From contig MU004233.1 of assembly GCA_010405405.1 (NCBI GenBank), positions 571,835 through 635,834 on the forward strand: a stretch of DNA of 64,000 nucleotides, given 5' to 3'. This stretch comes from Microthyrium microscopicum. Taxonomy: Eukaryota > Ascomycota > Dothideomycetes > Microthyriales > Microthyriaceae. Below, one piece after another: positions 36,053-47,028 of this stretch. The position numbers were made by a program, and so were the translations under genes. Position 1 is the stretch's first letter, and every line of letters starts with the position of its first letter. Under the pieces are notes generated by a model. It was not told the DNA's origin, made no database searches, and saw only the letters and a program-made list of their open reading frames with translations.

Positions 36053-37624
36053 TTACCCTTCTAACCCCTTCTTGAATCCCTTAGCCACGGTGATGAGGCA
36101 ATAAAGCATAACTCCCGCCCCCACGGCACTTCCAATTGACAAAATCCGTTGAGCCCGTCCATCCGACGTTATTTGTGCTTTCGTAATGCGATGTAGGAAG
36201 GCGGATGATGAGCTTCTAGAGACTTCAGCCCTTGAACCACGACCGCGATGTAACGTATAATAGAATCTACGAAGTGCGGACTCTTCATTAGCCCGTAGCA
36301 GCCAGGAATGAATCAGATCGTGCTGTCTATATCTTTGCTTTTCTTCTCGACGGTCTCTCTTTCTCCAGCCAACATGTTTTTTCGGTGGCAGCGGCTCAAT
36401 ATGAATTAGACTCGTCCCAAGGACAAGTCTATCGCTGTTGCTTGTGCGCTCAAAGTACTCGTGGATGCATGGCTGGCGTGGGCCAGGTGCACTCTTGTTC
36501 TGCAGATTGTTTACAGCACAAAATGGTTCGCCAATCTCATGGAAGCGCGTTGGCCGCATCACCGGGTTATGAGCGTGTATGGACCAGATCCAGTGGCTCT
36601 GATCAATCGGTATTCTGCGGATGTAGGAAGCCTTGTCTAGCTGGATTTTGCTTGCCAAGTCTCTATAGACCATGCTAGCGGTTTCACCAGCGCTCGTCAA
36701 AGGGGGGGCATTGATTTTGGAGAACAGTGCTTGGACAACCGGTGAAGCTATGATCGTATAAACATGTCGACTTGGAGAGGGAACTTTGCCATTGCTCCCT
36801 ACCCCCTTGAGAGTTCGACGCGTTTGTTCGGACAGATGGACTGTACGGAAGAAAACTATCAAAGCCATCGTATACGCCAGGTCTTTCTCGGTTGTAACTT
36901 TTCCACTTCTGACCAGCGTGCGGACCATGAATTCCTCGATCAGATCATCATGGACGGGATGTCCGGATAGCCATTCACGTACAGCAACGTAAAGCTGCAG
37001 ATGTTGCACAGTTCGCATCGCTCTATTGATGACTACCATGGCCCGATCAGATGCAGATGGGAATTGTTTTCGTGTAGGTATGAAGTCATCAATCAGACAT
37101 GCGCATAAGCTTGGAGCAGTCTCCGTCAGCTCAAGCACGGCGTATGAAATTGCAGAAGCCTCATAGTATAAGTCGAAGAATTTGTCGTAAGGTAGAGAGT
37201 TCCAATCAGGAGATACAAGCTTTCTCAAGACTGTGCATCTCTCATCAAGACCAGACAGTCCTTTCAATCTATTGAAGTCGTCAAGATCGAAAATCGGCTT
37301 CAAGCTCGCCTTAGCAGCGATCTTGGTAAGATCCGCGTAGAAGCCCAAATCGATTCTGTCAGCTTTAAAACTGTTGAACGACTCTATAAGCCATTTGCTT
37401 TCCATCATAAGAACAGCCCTTAAGCAAGGCGTGGCCAGAATCATCTGGAACGTACTGGAGATTTCCTTCTCAAATGTGCAGAGCTCAATCATCATCTCGT
37501 CAGGGCTGAAGGGCTGTAGGGAATAATGAAGAATTTTGATAAGGAGTTCATTAGGTAGTCGGTTAAGGTTGGCGGCCAGCCGGTCCACTAGAACTGCACT
37601 GGCGTTGTCTTTGAGAGCAGGCAT
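36053..37624 (-). CDS. Tandem family copy G (minus strand)
   Basis: A single open frame of 523 residues from the ATG at 37624. F-box-like opening L-N-R-L-P-N-E-L-L-I-K-I-L-H-Y-S-L-Q-P; middle I-N-R-A-M-R-T-V-Q-H-L-Q-L-Y-V-A-V-R-E-W; Y-T-I-I-A-S-P-V-V-Q-A-L-F-S; then C-I-H-E-Y-F-E-R-T. The C-terminal D-A-E/W-G block is not recognisable; instead there is a hydrophobic stretch (I-G-S-A-V-G-A-G-V-M-L-Y-C-L-I-T-V-A) followed by K-G-F-K-K, which looks like a C-terminal membrane anchor. The stop codon overlaps a GTAAGT donor, so an alternative spliced C-terminus is possible. Closest to copy H, its neighbour on the same strand. Function unknown. Confidence 0.8.
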   Translation of the reverse strand: MPALKDNASAVLVDRLAANLNRLPNELLIKILHYSLQPFSPDEMMIELCTFEKEISSTFQMILATPCLRAVLMMESKWLIESFNSFKADRIDLGFYADLTKIAAKASLKPIFDLDDFNRLKGLSGLDERCTVLRKLVSPDWNSLPYDKFFDLYYEASAISYAVLELTETAPSLCACLIDDFIPTRKQFPSASDRAMVVINRAMRTVQHLQLYVAVREWLSGHPVHDDLIEEFMVRTLVRSGKVTTEKDLAYTMALIVFFRTVHLSEQTRRTLKGVGSNGKVPSPSRHVYTIIASPVVQALFSKINAPPLTSAGETASMVYRDLASKIQLDKASYIRRIPIDQSHWIWSIHAHNPVMRPTRFHEIGEPFCAVNNLQNKSAPGPRQPCIHEYFERTSNSDRLVLGTSLIHIEPLPPKKHVGWRKRDRREEKQRYRQHDLIHSWLLRANEESALRRFYYTLHRGRGSRAEVSRSSSSAFLHRITKAQITSDGRAQRILSIGSAVGAGVMLYCLITVAKGFKKGLEG

Positions 37625-38390
37625 GACTCTAGTACAAATCGGACTAGATGTTGTCTCTTGTCTGTAGTAGTTTTGCGCTGTAGCGTATTCTTTGTGAAGC
37701 GTTCGTCTTCTTCGTAGGTCAAAATCGTTGGCTGACTAATGCCTGAAATAACAGAGAAGCAGTGATGCCAGGATACAGCAGTATTGGTTAAGCAGGCAAA
37801 CCGACAGCAAGAAGATCTGAGTTGATGGCTGTAGGAGGCTGGTAGACAGGTGGGTAAATGAGCATCAGAACATGGGAACATTTATATCTACAAAGAATTC
37901 AGCAACATGCGAAGCGAAGTGACTAGCCGGTTAGTTATTGTTTGAACCTGGTAACGTGCGCACAGGGGCAGCTCAAGCATACCTAGGTGGAGCGCAATAG
38001 CATATGCGAAGTCACTGACACGTTCAGGTGGACATTGAGGTAGCATTAGTCTTGAAATGATCATCAGAATACAGAAAGGTTTAACTAAATCGCCTGGTGA
38101 AGTAATTCAAGCATGGAATATTGTGCCTCTCCTCCGTAGCAAAAGCACTATCATGACTCCGTAGTGAAGTTGTGGAATAGATGACTGGAGCTTGAAAAAT
38201 ATTAGGAAAATTACGCATTATCTGGGTTCTCAATAACAGGCCATGACAACTCAAGAGCAAAGCTATAACAGAATATTCATAATCAGTGCCTCTAGTGAGT
38301 GTGAGAACCCCGTCCGTCGAACACATGACTCTTGCTGCAAAGGAAACAGGTTCACAGACCTTTTGTCAGATCCTGTGAAAGGTGAGGTAC
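37625..38390. other. Intergenic between copies G and H
   Basis: Should hold the promoter of G and the terminator of H, both on the minus strand. No gene or clear repeat seen. Confidence 0.5.
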
Positions 38391-40270
38391 TTAGTTCTCA
38401 AGAAAATGCAATGCTTCCCGCTGGGAAGAATCGCACATAGAATGGTAACCATGTCCATAGTAGAAATGAAAATTCTGCCATGGAGCGTAAGATTTAGGGT
38501 CGTAGACCAAATCCTTACCCCAAGCCAGATCCGAAAGCTTACGCTGACCAAGTTTCGAGTGTTTGGCTCTAGCATCCTGCATGCGACTGAGCGACATAGA
38601 TGGCTGATCTCTCGAGAATAGAGGCTGATTCAAGGCACTGACACTCGTTCCTTGGTCAGCCCAGGCTGAGGCATGCCATGGAAAATCACCTGGCTGATAG
38701 ATGTACCGCCACTCTTTCCAGTTCGAAAGCTGTTTGAATACGGTCTGTCTCCGCGTCAGGTCTCTCGTCGAGGGTCGCAATCTACCAGGTCGAGGCTTCC
38801 GAAACTCCATTTGACCAGAATCAAGTACTAGTCTCGCAGTGGTATTTGTACTCAAGTAGTATTCGTGAATGCAAGGCTCGCGTCGCGTCGGCGGTTTGTC
38901 GTAATGCCATCGTATGGACAGATTATAACGGTCGCAAAACGATTCTCCCGTTTCTAAGAAACGATTTGACACTTCGGTTTGGTAGCTGTCGTCCTTTGGT
39001 CCACCAAGCCGATGAACGTAGGAGGCTGGATCAATTCGAAGTCTATCCGCGACAGTGTGGTACTCTTTTCTAAACACTCCTTCAGCATCTGGTAGAAGCA
39101 CAGGCTCTGGAGTCAGGAATAGAGAGCTTATCAGTGCGCTTGAAGCAATTGTATGCGCGTAAGGATTGTATTCCGGTACTTCAGAGCCTTCAGCCATCAA
39201 CTCTCGGATATTCTGGGCTTTTTCCTTTGCGACGATGTCGTGAAAGAATTTGAGCAACGCAAAGGTGTGAAGGGGATCCTTATAGCTGCCAAACATGTCC
39301 GTGTAACGCAGCATATCAAACACTAATGCTTCGATGCGGACATCTGCCATGCGGCCTCGAAGCCAGTGGCGAAAAGCCTGTAAAGTGTTAACAAATGATT
39401 CAATGGCAGGTTCAGGGTTAGCACAAGCGTTGACAAGAATATATGGAATCTGGCGTCGAGATCCTATCCCCAAGAACTTACTTATGGAGATGACCAAGAG
39501 ATACCATAGATACCACTCGATAATTTGCACCCAGTATGCGTTTTTCGAGGGAGAAAACTTACGAGGTAAAGCTGAAGGTGTTGAACGACTCGCATTACTC
39601 GATTGATCACAACCGAGACATGATCGACGGAACACGGAAACTCCTTGGGCGCCGGTAAGAAGTTTTCTCCAAGCTGAGTGCAAAGTTCCGGCGCTGTCTC
39701 TGCAAGCTCAAGGACTGCAAAGGCAATGTTGTAGGCTTCTCTGTAGAGATGCGTAAAATGAGTGTGTCGAATACTGTCGGAAGTTGCCGCGAGAAGAATA
39801 GTCAACGGAAATTGACATGTCTTGACTTCTAAGAAATTGAGTTCTAGATCTGGTTTTGAGGAAGCAACAGCGGCGACGAGTGCAATGTATCCATAAGTGC
39901 CAAGTTCGATCGCCGATTGTCGATAGCTAGCGAAGGATGTTGCTAAGAATTTGTTGTCCATCAGAAACGCGGCGCTCAATGAAGGAATAGCTAGAGTCAT
40001 CTGAAAAGCAGCGGCAATGCATTTCTCGAATTTATACAACTCGAACAGATCGGCCCAAGGAGCTTCCTCGTATTTGCTCACTCCTGGGCGCCATATTTCG
40101 TATTCTTGCTCGCTCGCATGGTGTTGAATATAGCCATAGCTATCGACCGAAGCGGGAGCAAGGGGAAAGCAGTGGCGGATTATCTGTATAACTATCTCTG
40201 GCGGCATGCGGTTGAGATTTTTGACGAGGCGTCTCTCCTCAATGGCGTTATGATACTGTGATGGCGCCAT
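38391..40270 (-). CDS. Tandem family copy H (minus strand)
   Basis: Exons 40270-39563 and 39377-38391, intron 185 bp (GTAAGT...TTACAG), in phase 0; 564 residues. The intron falls inside the Q-H-L-Q-L-Y motif that is uninterrupted in copy G, where the protein continues directly into V-A-V-R-E-W (here A-F-R-H-W). Opening L-N-R-M-P-P-E-I-V-I-Q-I-I-R-H-C-F-P-L; an insertion of about 30 residues rich in E, Y and W follows. Later blocks: H-T-I-A-S-S-A-L-I-S-S-L-F, C-I-H-E-Y-Y-L-S-T, and M-Q-D-A-R...Q-R-K-L-S-D-L-A-W-G-K-D near the C-terminus. Function unknown. Confidence 0.82.
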
Positions 40271-41071
40271 TACTTTGATTCCTGTACGGGCAAGAGACTG
40301 CAGCTCAATAGTAGTTGCTGGGGTGTAATCGTGGTTTTGGATTGGTAGAGAGGTTGTAGCATGTAGTGAGAATGATTAGAATATCAACAAGATTGTAAAA
40401 GGTTTTCTTGATATCTTCGAGCTCTGCTTAGTGAAAGGCAAAGTGACCTAAGACTCGACCTCAGAAACTTGGTATAGGTGCAGGTATCTGCTTGACGTGA
40501 AGAGCGAAATCAACTAGTACTAGAAAGATACCTCTGAGGCCAGGGAAAAGTGAAATGTTTGAGAGCATCATGACCCGCAAAATGTGGGCAAAGAATTGAT
40601 CAGATCATGCCGTGTTGAAGATTTGTCTGGAAACATTAGATACCTACTTAGTGTTTGAACATGAGAATTGTTTGAATAATGTAGAGAATAGGCTCAATTC
40701 ATCAGTATTGAATGTGACCGGCCGGGTTGTCTTCGTGCCCAGTGAATTTATAGTATGTTTGACATCGCTCACACACTTATACTCTACAATTTGCCCAAGT
40801 ACGCCTACTGAAGATCAACATCACATTGGTTGCACCTGCCACTCTGGCGTTAGATGTCCCTGACTATATTTCTTGAGGAAGTCACACACCACATAATATC
40901 TGAGGCAGCAACGATTGCTCCTACTGTATCAGGCAATCGAACCAATGGCTAATTCGAAAATTCAAAGCTTGAAAAGTTCTCACTCCAAGGAACTTTGACT
41001 CTACTCAATTCTTCTGCCTCGGACTTTTGATTGCTCATATCTTAACCTCCAATTGAATACTGTCCGACGTC
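40271..41071. other. Divergent promoter region of copies H and I
   Basis: 0.8 kb between divergent family members; expected to hold both promoters. No gene supported; the 83-residue frame at 40612-40863 has no motif. Confidence 0.5.
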
Positions 41072-43201
41072 ATGGCTTCCAAAAGCCTCAAACATCTTCC
41101 CTTCTGCCGAGCACTTGACAGACTTATTCCTGACCTTCAGACCCAGATTCTGCGATTGTGTTTCGTGCCCATGTCTGCACTGCAAATTCAGCGACCCGAC
41201 AACAGCGATGACAATGAGGCCGCGGACATATACAAGGCCTTGGAAGTCCTTCTTTCTGCGCCGCTTCTACTAGAGACCTTCTGGAAAGATCCACAAATGT
41301 TGTCCAGTTTCCGAACTTACACACCGGGCCGTAGCATAGCGCCTTTTGACTCTACTGCACGTGTCACGATGGCACTACTAACTCACCCGAACATGTAAGA
41401 AATAATCTGCGCCTATTTCGTCTCAGCACCCATGGAGCATTCGAAAGCGAGACTAGCCTTCACTTTACCTGGAGCTTGCTGATCCTCCGTGATTGGTTTC
41501 CTCAGCCATTGCACCTCTCCATGACTAAGTTTCGATCACTTTGTTCACATTCACTGACAATTACTAGGCAAACGGACTACAGATTTGTCGACAAAACGAG
41601 CAAATGGGATGACGACGCCACACATGGGCTTTACTTATCGAGTCCTCGAAAGCTTTCTGTCTATGTTTCCGTCATGCATGAAATCTATATAATGGCGGTA
41701 TCAATTCTACGATTGACTGAAACGGCACCGGAGCTATGCACGGTGCTTTTCCAGTCCAAGATGATGCCGCTTGCCGGCCTACCTAAAGTGGATCAGCACA
41801 CCATTTTGGTCTATCGTCTTCGGCGAGTGCTTCATTCACTCAAGTTTTTCGTGACTGCCTGCGACCTTCATCCTAGATCTATGGTAAGCGGAGCTACACA
41901 AAACTTCCTCGAAATCTAGAATCTGTGGATGTCATGCTGACAGCTCCTAGTTTTTAAACTTGCTAGATGTTCTTCGAGGTATCATTGCTTTGAAGCGCCG
42001 ATATGGTTTTGCTGATAACGAAGAGCCAAACGGGTACGAAAAGGCACTGGTAATTCGATTTTTGCAAGATTTGGATCAGTTACCGCAGGTAGGTCAATCC
42101 GGTCACTCATATATGTTAAGAACGGTCTTGAGTGGCTACGCACGAAGCTGCCGTGCCGTTCGAGGGTTTGATAAATCCGTGACGTTACTATACTTACCGG
42201 CTCCAGAGTATCAAAACGCAGAACGCCGACGTCAATCGCATCATGTCCTCGGATTTGACCCAGAAAATCCTTTTTAGAGCTAAAACGTTGAACTTGGCCA
42301 CAAATACAAAATATGTCAACAAGGATCATCGCCGATTTGCCTACGAGTTTCCCCGCCCGCTATGCGATCAACATATGTGGCCTGAAGCCAATTGGACAGG
42401 CTGGAAACTTCACAAGTGAGATACTTTTACCCTGAACCCCATTCAATAAATGCCTCATTGACGGTTTTGACATTGCACAGGTCATTTTGCATCCATGTCC
42501 TTTTCCGACCTCTATGCGAGGTTACCCATCAACCGAAAGAATCATGCGCTCTCCGACGGCTCCGTGCCAGTTCATATCGGGCGATAACGGCTCCGGCCAA
42601 GAAGAGACAGCTCACCTTCAATGACTTCGCCGCCCAAGGCTGGCGAAATATTGACACAAAATACAGTCAGCGACCCTACTCTGTGTCACACATGTGTGCT
42701 CATCCAGAAGGACACTGTCCATATAGTCGATTCTCGCGACCCCTTTTCAGGCCTCCGGTGAAATATGGTGGCACCGAACATGATCTTGAGTCATTCAGAC
42801 CTGCACTGAGTGGAAGAAGTAAGCTGGAAGTACAGATGAGAGACAAGGAGGATAGCCCTGTGTGGCTGCGCGTGAACTTGAAGCCTTGTTCGGCGCGTCT
42901 GAATGATATCCTTATTGCCGAGGAGACTCAAGCATGGCTCAGCCAAACCACACTACACTGGAATGGGCAAAAGATCAAGCTCCCTACCGCTGACAGTCAG
43001 ATACCCTTGATTCGATATCGTCGAGGTAAAGAACTAGGTCATTTGGAGGTGTTCTTTGTCTCTGACCATATCTTCAAGTTTATGAATGATGAGGACATGC
43101 TTGAGTCAGATATGGGAAGCGCTCCGGTCAGTACGGAGCTAAATTTCAGGCTTGATTGGCAACGAGAGCTGGAGTATGAGACAGCTTTGATGGCCGTGTA
43201 G
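41072..43201 (+). CDS. Tandem family copy I, frame shifted at a T run
   Basis: Exons 41072-41394, 41568-41883, 41951-42415 and 42481-43201; introns 173, 67 and 65 bp. Opening L-D-R-L-I-P-D-L-Q-T-Q-I-L-R-L-C-F-V-P; middle V-Y-R-L-R-R-V-L-H-S-L-K-F-F-V-T-A. In exon 3 the frame ends at a TAG (42275-42277) directly after G-F-D-P-E-N-P-F; one T fewer in the run of five at 42271-42275 would keep the frame into A-K-T-L-N-L-A and on to the donor, and the phase at that donor then agrees exactly with the last exon (S-F-C-I-H-V-L-F). As it stands the protein stops at about 320 residues; otherwise 607. Either a sequencing error in a homopolymer or a first inactivating mutation. The C-terminal third has no recognised motif except a weak E-E-T-Q-A-W-L-S-Q-T-T-L-H-W block in the usual D-A-E/W-G place. 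Confidence 0.72.
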
Positions 43202-44307
43202 CCGCGACATAAACGTGGACAATTCACGCAGATTCGAGAAGACTTATTTTGGTCGGAGGAAAAAGAGGGGTTCATGCGCGGCGCGCGTTGCATTTGCAAG
43301 ATCCTAGGTCAGATGAGAACCAATAAGATCTGTTCACAGAGCCCACCAATCCTTGAGCAAAACCTTTGGTCTTGTTGCTGACGGACTCGTCTCACGTAAC
43401 ATGTTACTGCGAGACCATGCGATGACCTGATGTGCATGAGCAATGTTGTGATACAGATAGGCTCCAGAAATCCTAAGAGATGGGTACTTAAATCGTAAAC
43501 CGGACGAATACGACCGCGGTAGTGGGGCTGTTCTTTCTGTACATTTAAGTAATGGAAATAACCCCGTGCAATATAAGCCCTGCCTCTCAACCCACTTTGT
43601 TCAGCTTGACGAACCATGTAGTTGCTACACTGGCACGATTGAATGTATTGTTGGCATGAGGGAATGGAGTCGAGAAATACAAGCGCTAAGCCTTTTTCGT
43701 GCATATGGTTCCTCGCTGCAAGAGTTGCAGGCAACTTGCAGCATATGAGAATCTTATTAGGTCATATTTTCAGGTTTAATCTCCTACATATATTGAAGTA
43801 TCAACGTGTAGCGGGTCGAATCGCTCTGTTCTCATACAGGTAGCTACCTACCTGGTAATACACGCGGCATATCGCGGACAGTTGAAAAGGATCAATCAGT
43901 CTTGGCAAGGCTGAGCACAAGGCTGACGGACAGGGTTCAGCACCTTAAACCAACGACATCTCCTCAAAGCTCAGCAGGTCAACAAACCCCTTTAAATCTG
44001 CAACTCTTGAATATTTCAAGAAAGGAGCGGAGAAGTTGATGGTGGCTGCTACTTCCACATCCATGAGTACAACACTCTAGATATGAATTTTCGAGGAAAA
44101 CTCAGTAATTGAACGGTGTCAGTGTCTTTCACCTACCTAGGTATTCAGGCACTTTTAAAGGACATCCACCAGCAATTAGTTGACAACCGATGTCCTTACC
44201 TCTACCTCCGCATCCTCCTCCTCTGATATTCGAGCTTTTTACCTTGTTTTACAACCAAAACTTATCGAATAGCATCCGCTTTGGATTACGCTGTCGACAT
44301 TAGGATC
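43202..44307. other. Intergenic between copies I and J
   Basis: No gene supported; a minus-strand 141-residue frame (43309-43734) has no motif or family block. It contains two units of a 12 bp repeat at 43907-43930. Confidence 0.5.
43907..43930. repeat. Two copies of an AAGGCTGA-type 12-mer
   Basis: AAGGCTGAGCAC followed by AAGGCTGACGGA; same core as the tandem repeat at 3923-3990. Confidence 0.6.
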
Positions 44308-46475
44308 ATGGGCTTTTCGCCAACTTCCTTCCAGGAGCAGAGACAGCTTGCAATTTGTTTGCAACGGTAAGTCAATCTCCTAACTGGCGTGCTCCCATCT
44401 ATTTAAATGGCTCCCACGAAGGCTTCGAATCAACCACCGCTATGTTTTCCATCGCATTCGATAGACTGTGCCACTCTGAGCGCTCTTTATGGTATCTGTC
44501 GCACTCGATAGCAGAGCGTATCATCATATGAGCTACCGCATTCGATGAAATGCGCCAGCCCGAACGCCCTTCGTGGTATTTGACGCGCTCGATGTCGCAT
44601 CATTCCAAGTGGGAGCCATGAGAGTGGATGGGAGCACCCCAGTTCTTTGGTTCATCGGCTTTTCTTCTTCGTCGCACTAATGATCTACAGAATGCCTTTG
44701 GAGGTAACCTGCCAAATTGTCAGATTCCTCCTACCTGTTTGTCATCATCGAACCATTCCTGAGTTTTACGAGGAGCAAATTCAAATGGCTTTCCGAATGG
44801 TGAGTCGTCAAATCTCGACACACGGTGGAAGCTAACTGGACATATTCAGCTGGTGTCTTTACCTACGCTTATGGAAGCCTCCAGACTCGAAATTGGTTCA
44901 CTATTTCTGGCCTTGTCGAGCCACGAAAAACAAAACGTCAAGGTGATGCCCTGGATAGCGACTGTATCGAAGAGTCTTGCCTTTATCAATGGTCCGCCGA
45001 TATTTCATATTCAGCCTTCACTTAGATTTCCCCGTTTTTCATCCGACAAGCTTTCGAATTGGGTTTATGATGCCGAAACGTACCTAGATTCATATTTCGA
45101 AGAGAACGGAAAGATTCAAAGTCCTAAGGAAGCCGAATTGTTGTTGGAGCTCTGCCACGAAGTGTGCCATCCGGCAATACTTATTGTGGAATTAATCAGC
45201 GACTCCCCCGACCTTGGCAATCTGCTTTCTGTCATTCTTCCATCCCACCAGATGGCGAAAGCCGACCGGCATGCGATTGCCTTCTCTCGAATCACAAGAG
45301 CCCTCGTGGAGTTACAAGCCTATATCGTCATGCGCAGCACGCTTGTGCAATTCTCCACGGACCAGATTGATGCTCTGCATGGTAAATACATGGCAGAATA
45401 TGCTGGCCACCATTATAAGCACGCAGATCTCGGAACTTTAGGTGCAAAGCAACGCGTGCTGGCGCTAATGGAATTTCTGACCAGTATTCGTTCTACAATC
45501 TCCCGGACACAATCTCAAATGCACTTGATCGAGCTCATCCTATCAACAAACCTTGTGCGACGGATCACACTGTGTGGGTTGGATGAGTGCTGTCACCCTT
45601 TCGACTCGTGGTTAGGTTATTGCCTCGCCATGTATACTCGTCGATGTCGTGACAAGCCCAACCGGCGGTCTGATGGCCAAGGTCAACTTTCCGGTTGGAC
45701 GGTTCATGTTTGCCACTCACCAGAAAGTAGGAATCCCAAGCATCTATGCATTCATATGCATAGATTTCTTCCACTCGACAAAATCTCGAGGAGATTCAAA
45801 TCATCGGGTCGTCTCTTAAATACACCACGCATCTGGAGTCAGCGCGAGCAAAAGCCCAAGTTCTGCCAGGAGCCCGGACAAATCAGATTTGGTGACTCCT
45901 ATCTCAAGGGATGGAAATGCGACTATCCAGGTCTCAATCCTCGCGTGTGTCGCCGCATGTATCGCTACATACCCAAATGGCCAGCTCGCAGACCTTACGC
46001 CGTCTTACATGCATGTCCGACCATGAGACAGGAAGACCCATGTCGAAGCCATCGTATTTTCCGAGTGAGACCGCCACCACGACACTGTTCCTCAGCACTG
46101 GACGCCATGTTTGACGCGGAGGAAAAGCAAGCTCGATTACGACAATTGCGACTGGACTGGACTTGGGGTCTACAGTCAAAGCACCGATTCGCCAGGTCTA
46201 TGCCAGACGGTGCCATGATTGACCCGGCAGAGGTCAATGTGCCGGTGGTATGGGTGGGACATGACTTGTTTGTCTGGCCAGACGAGCTTGAGGAATACGA
46301 GTATCCTACTTTGTACGAGCGGCCCACATCTCGCACCAGCAGACATTACCCTGTACCTGCCGATGACCTATGCGAACACAAAGACCCTACAGCTCGCGAA
46401 TTTGGGACACTACGATTTCGGTATTGCGATCAGAAACATGAGTCAATGGCACGTGAGCAAGAGAGAAACTTCTGA
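44308..46475 (+). CDS. Tandem family copy J
   Basis: Exons 44308-44366, 44691-44799 and 44850-46475; introns 324 bp (contains a MITE) and 50 bp; 597 residues. The first exon encodes only 19 residues before the F-box-like opening R-M-P-L-E-V-T-C-Q-I-V-R-F-L-L-P, which starts the second exon; relic K has its first intron at the same place. Later blocks: S-R-I-T-R-A-L-V-E-L-Q-A-Y-I-V-M-R-S, C-I-H-M-H-R-F-L-P-L-D-K, and M-F-D-A-E-E-K-Q-A-R-L-R-Q-L-R-L-D-W-T-W-G-L, the best conserved form of the C-terminal block. The region between the last two blocks is rich in C, R and W. Function unknown. Confidence 0.82.
44382..44644. mobile_element. MITE in the first intron of copy J
   Basis: About 263 bp bounded by inverted repeats: left from 44382 (AACTGGCGTGCTCCCATC), right ending at 44644 with the matching inverse (GATGGGAGCACCCCAGTT); a further matching block (ATGGCTCCCAC/GTGGGAGCCAT) lies inside each end. 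The interior has a diverged direct duplication of about 65 bp (around 44453-44517 and 44531-44597, each with CGCATTCGAT and a CTC/CTT...GTGGTAT or ATGGTAT block). No coding capacity. The target duplication is not clear. Without it the intron would be about 61 bp. Confidence 0.8.
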
Positions 46476-47028
46476 GAGTGCGGTCTAGAGCTTTGCGGGA
46501 ACATATTTCGGGCGTCTTAAGTCCAGAACACGTAAAATTGATGGTTAAACCCTATATTTGGCTATGGCATAGGCCGGATGACTCTTCTATGCGACATTTT
46601 CTTCCATTCCGCTGTGAACAATTCGACGAGAGGAAGTTAAAACTGGGAATGGGAAACTAAGACAAGGTGCCTGTGTCAGTCAGAAAGCAGAGAAATGACA
46701 TAGAATCACATCATAGGCGTGCAATCCCACCAATGAGCTGTGAAGATTGTGAAATTTCCTCTGCAGCTTGAGTGTTCCAGGATTTATAGTATCATTTAGT
46801 AGCGGCCTACGCCGTTAGTAGCGGAGTTACTTTGCGACAAAATCATTGCTCGGTCATACGAGCCCAGATACAAAGCCCAGCACACTGCTAGATTGCCTGC
46901 AAAACATATTATCAGCTATATTGGTCAGCTCTCTCCATCTGTCGTCGCTAGCACTGAGCCTTCAAGCTTATTCCCTCCTACTCATCCTCTAACTGCATTG
47001 ATATTATCGTACCAGTCTGGCAGTCTTG
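46476..47028. other. Intergenic between copy J and relic K
   Basis: No gene seen; it should hold the J terminator and the leader of relic K. Confidence 0.5.

Noticed and set aside
42089-42277. Intron from GTAGGT at 42089 to TAG at 42277 in copy I
   Set aside because: The would-be intron encodes family-like residues in frame, and the phase after the acceptor gives an immediate stop.
43309-43734. 141-residue minus-strand frame between copies I and J
   Set aside because: No family block or known motif, and no intron or codon pattern to support it.
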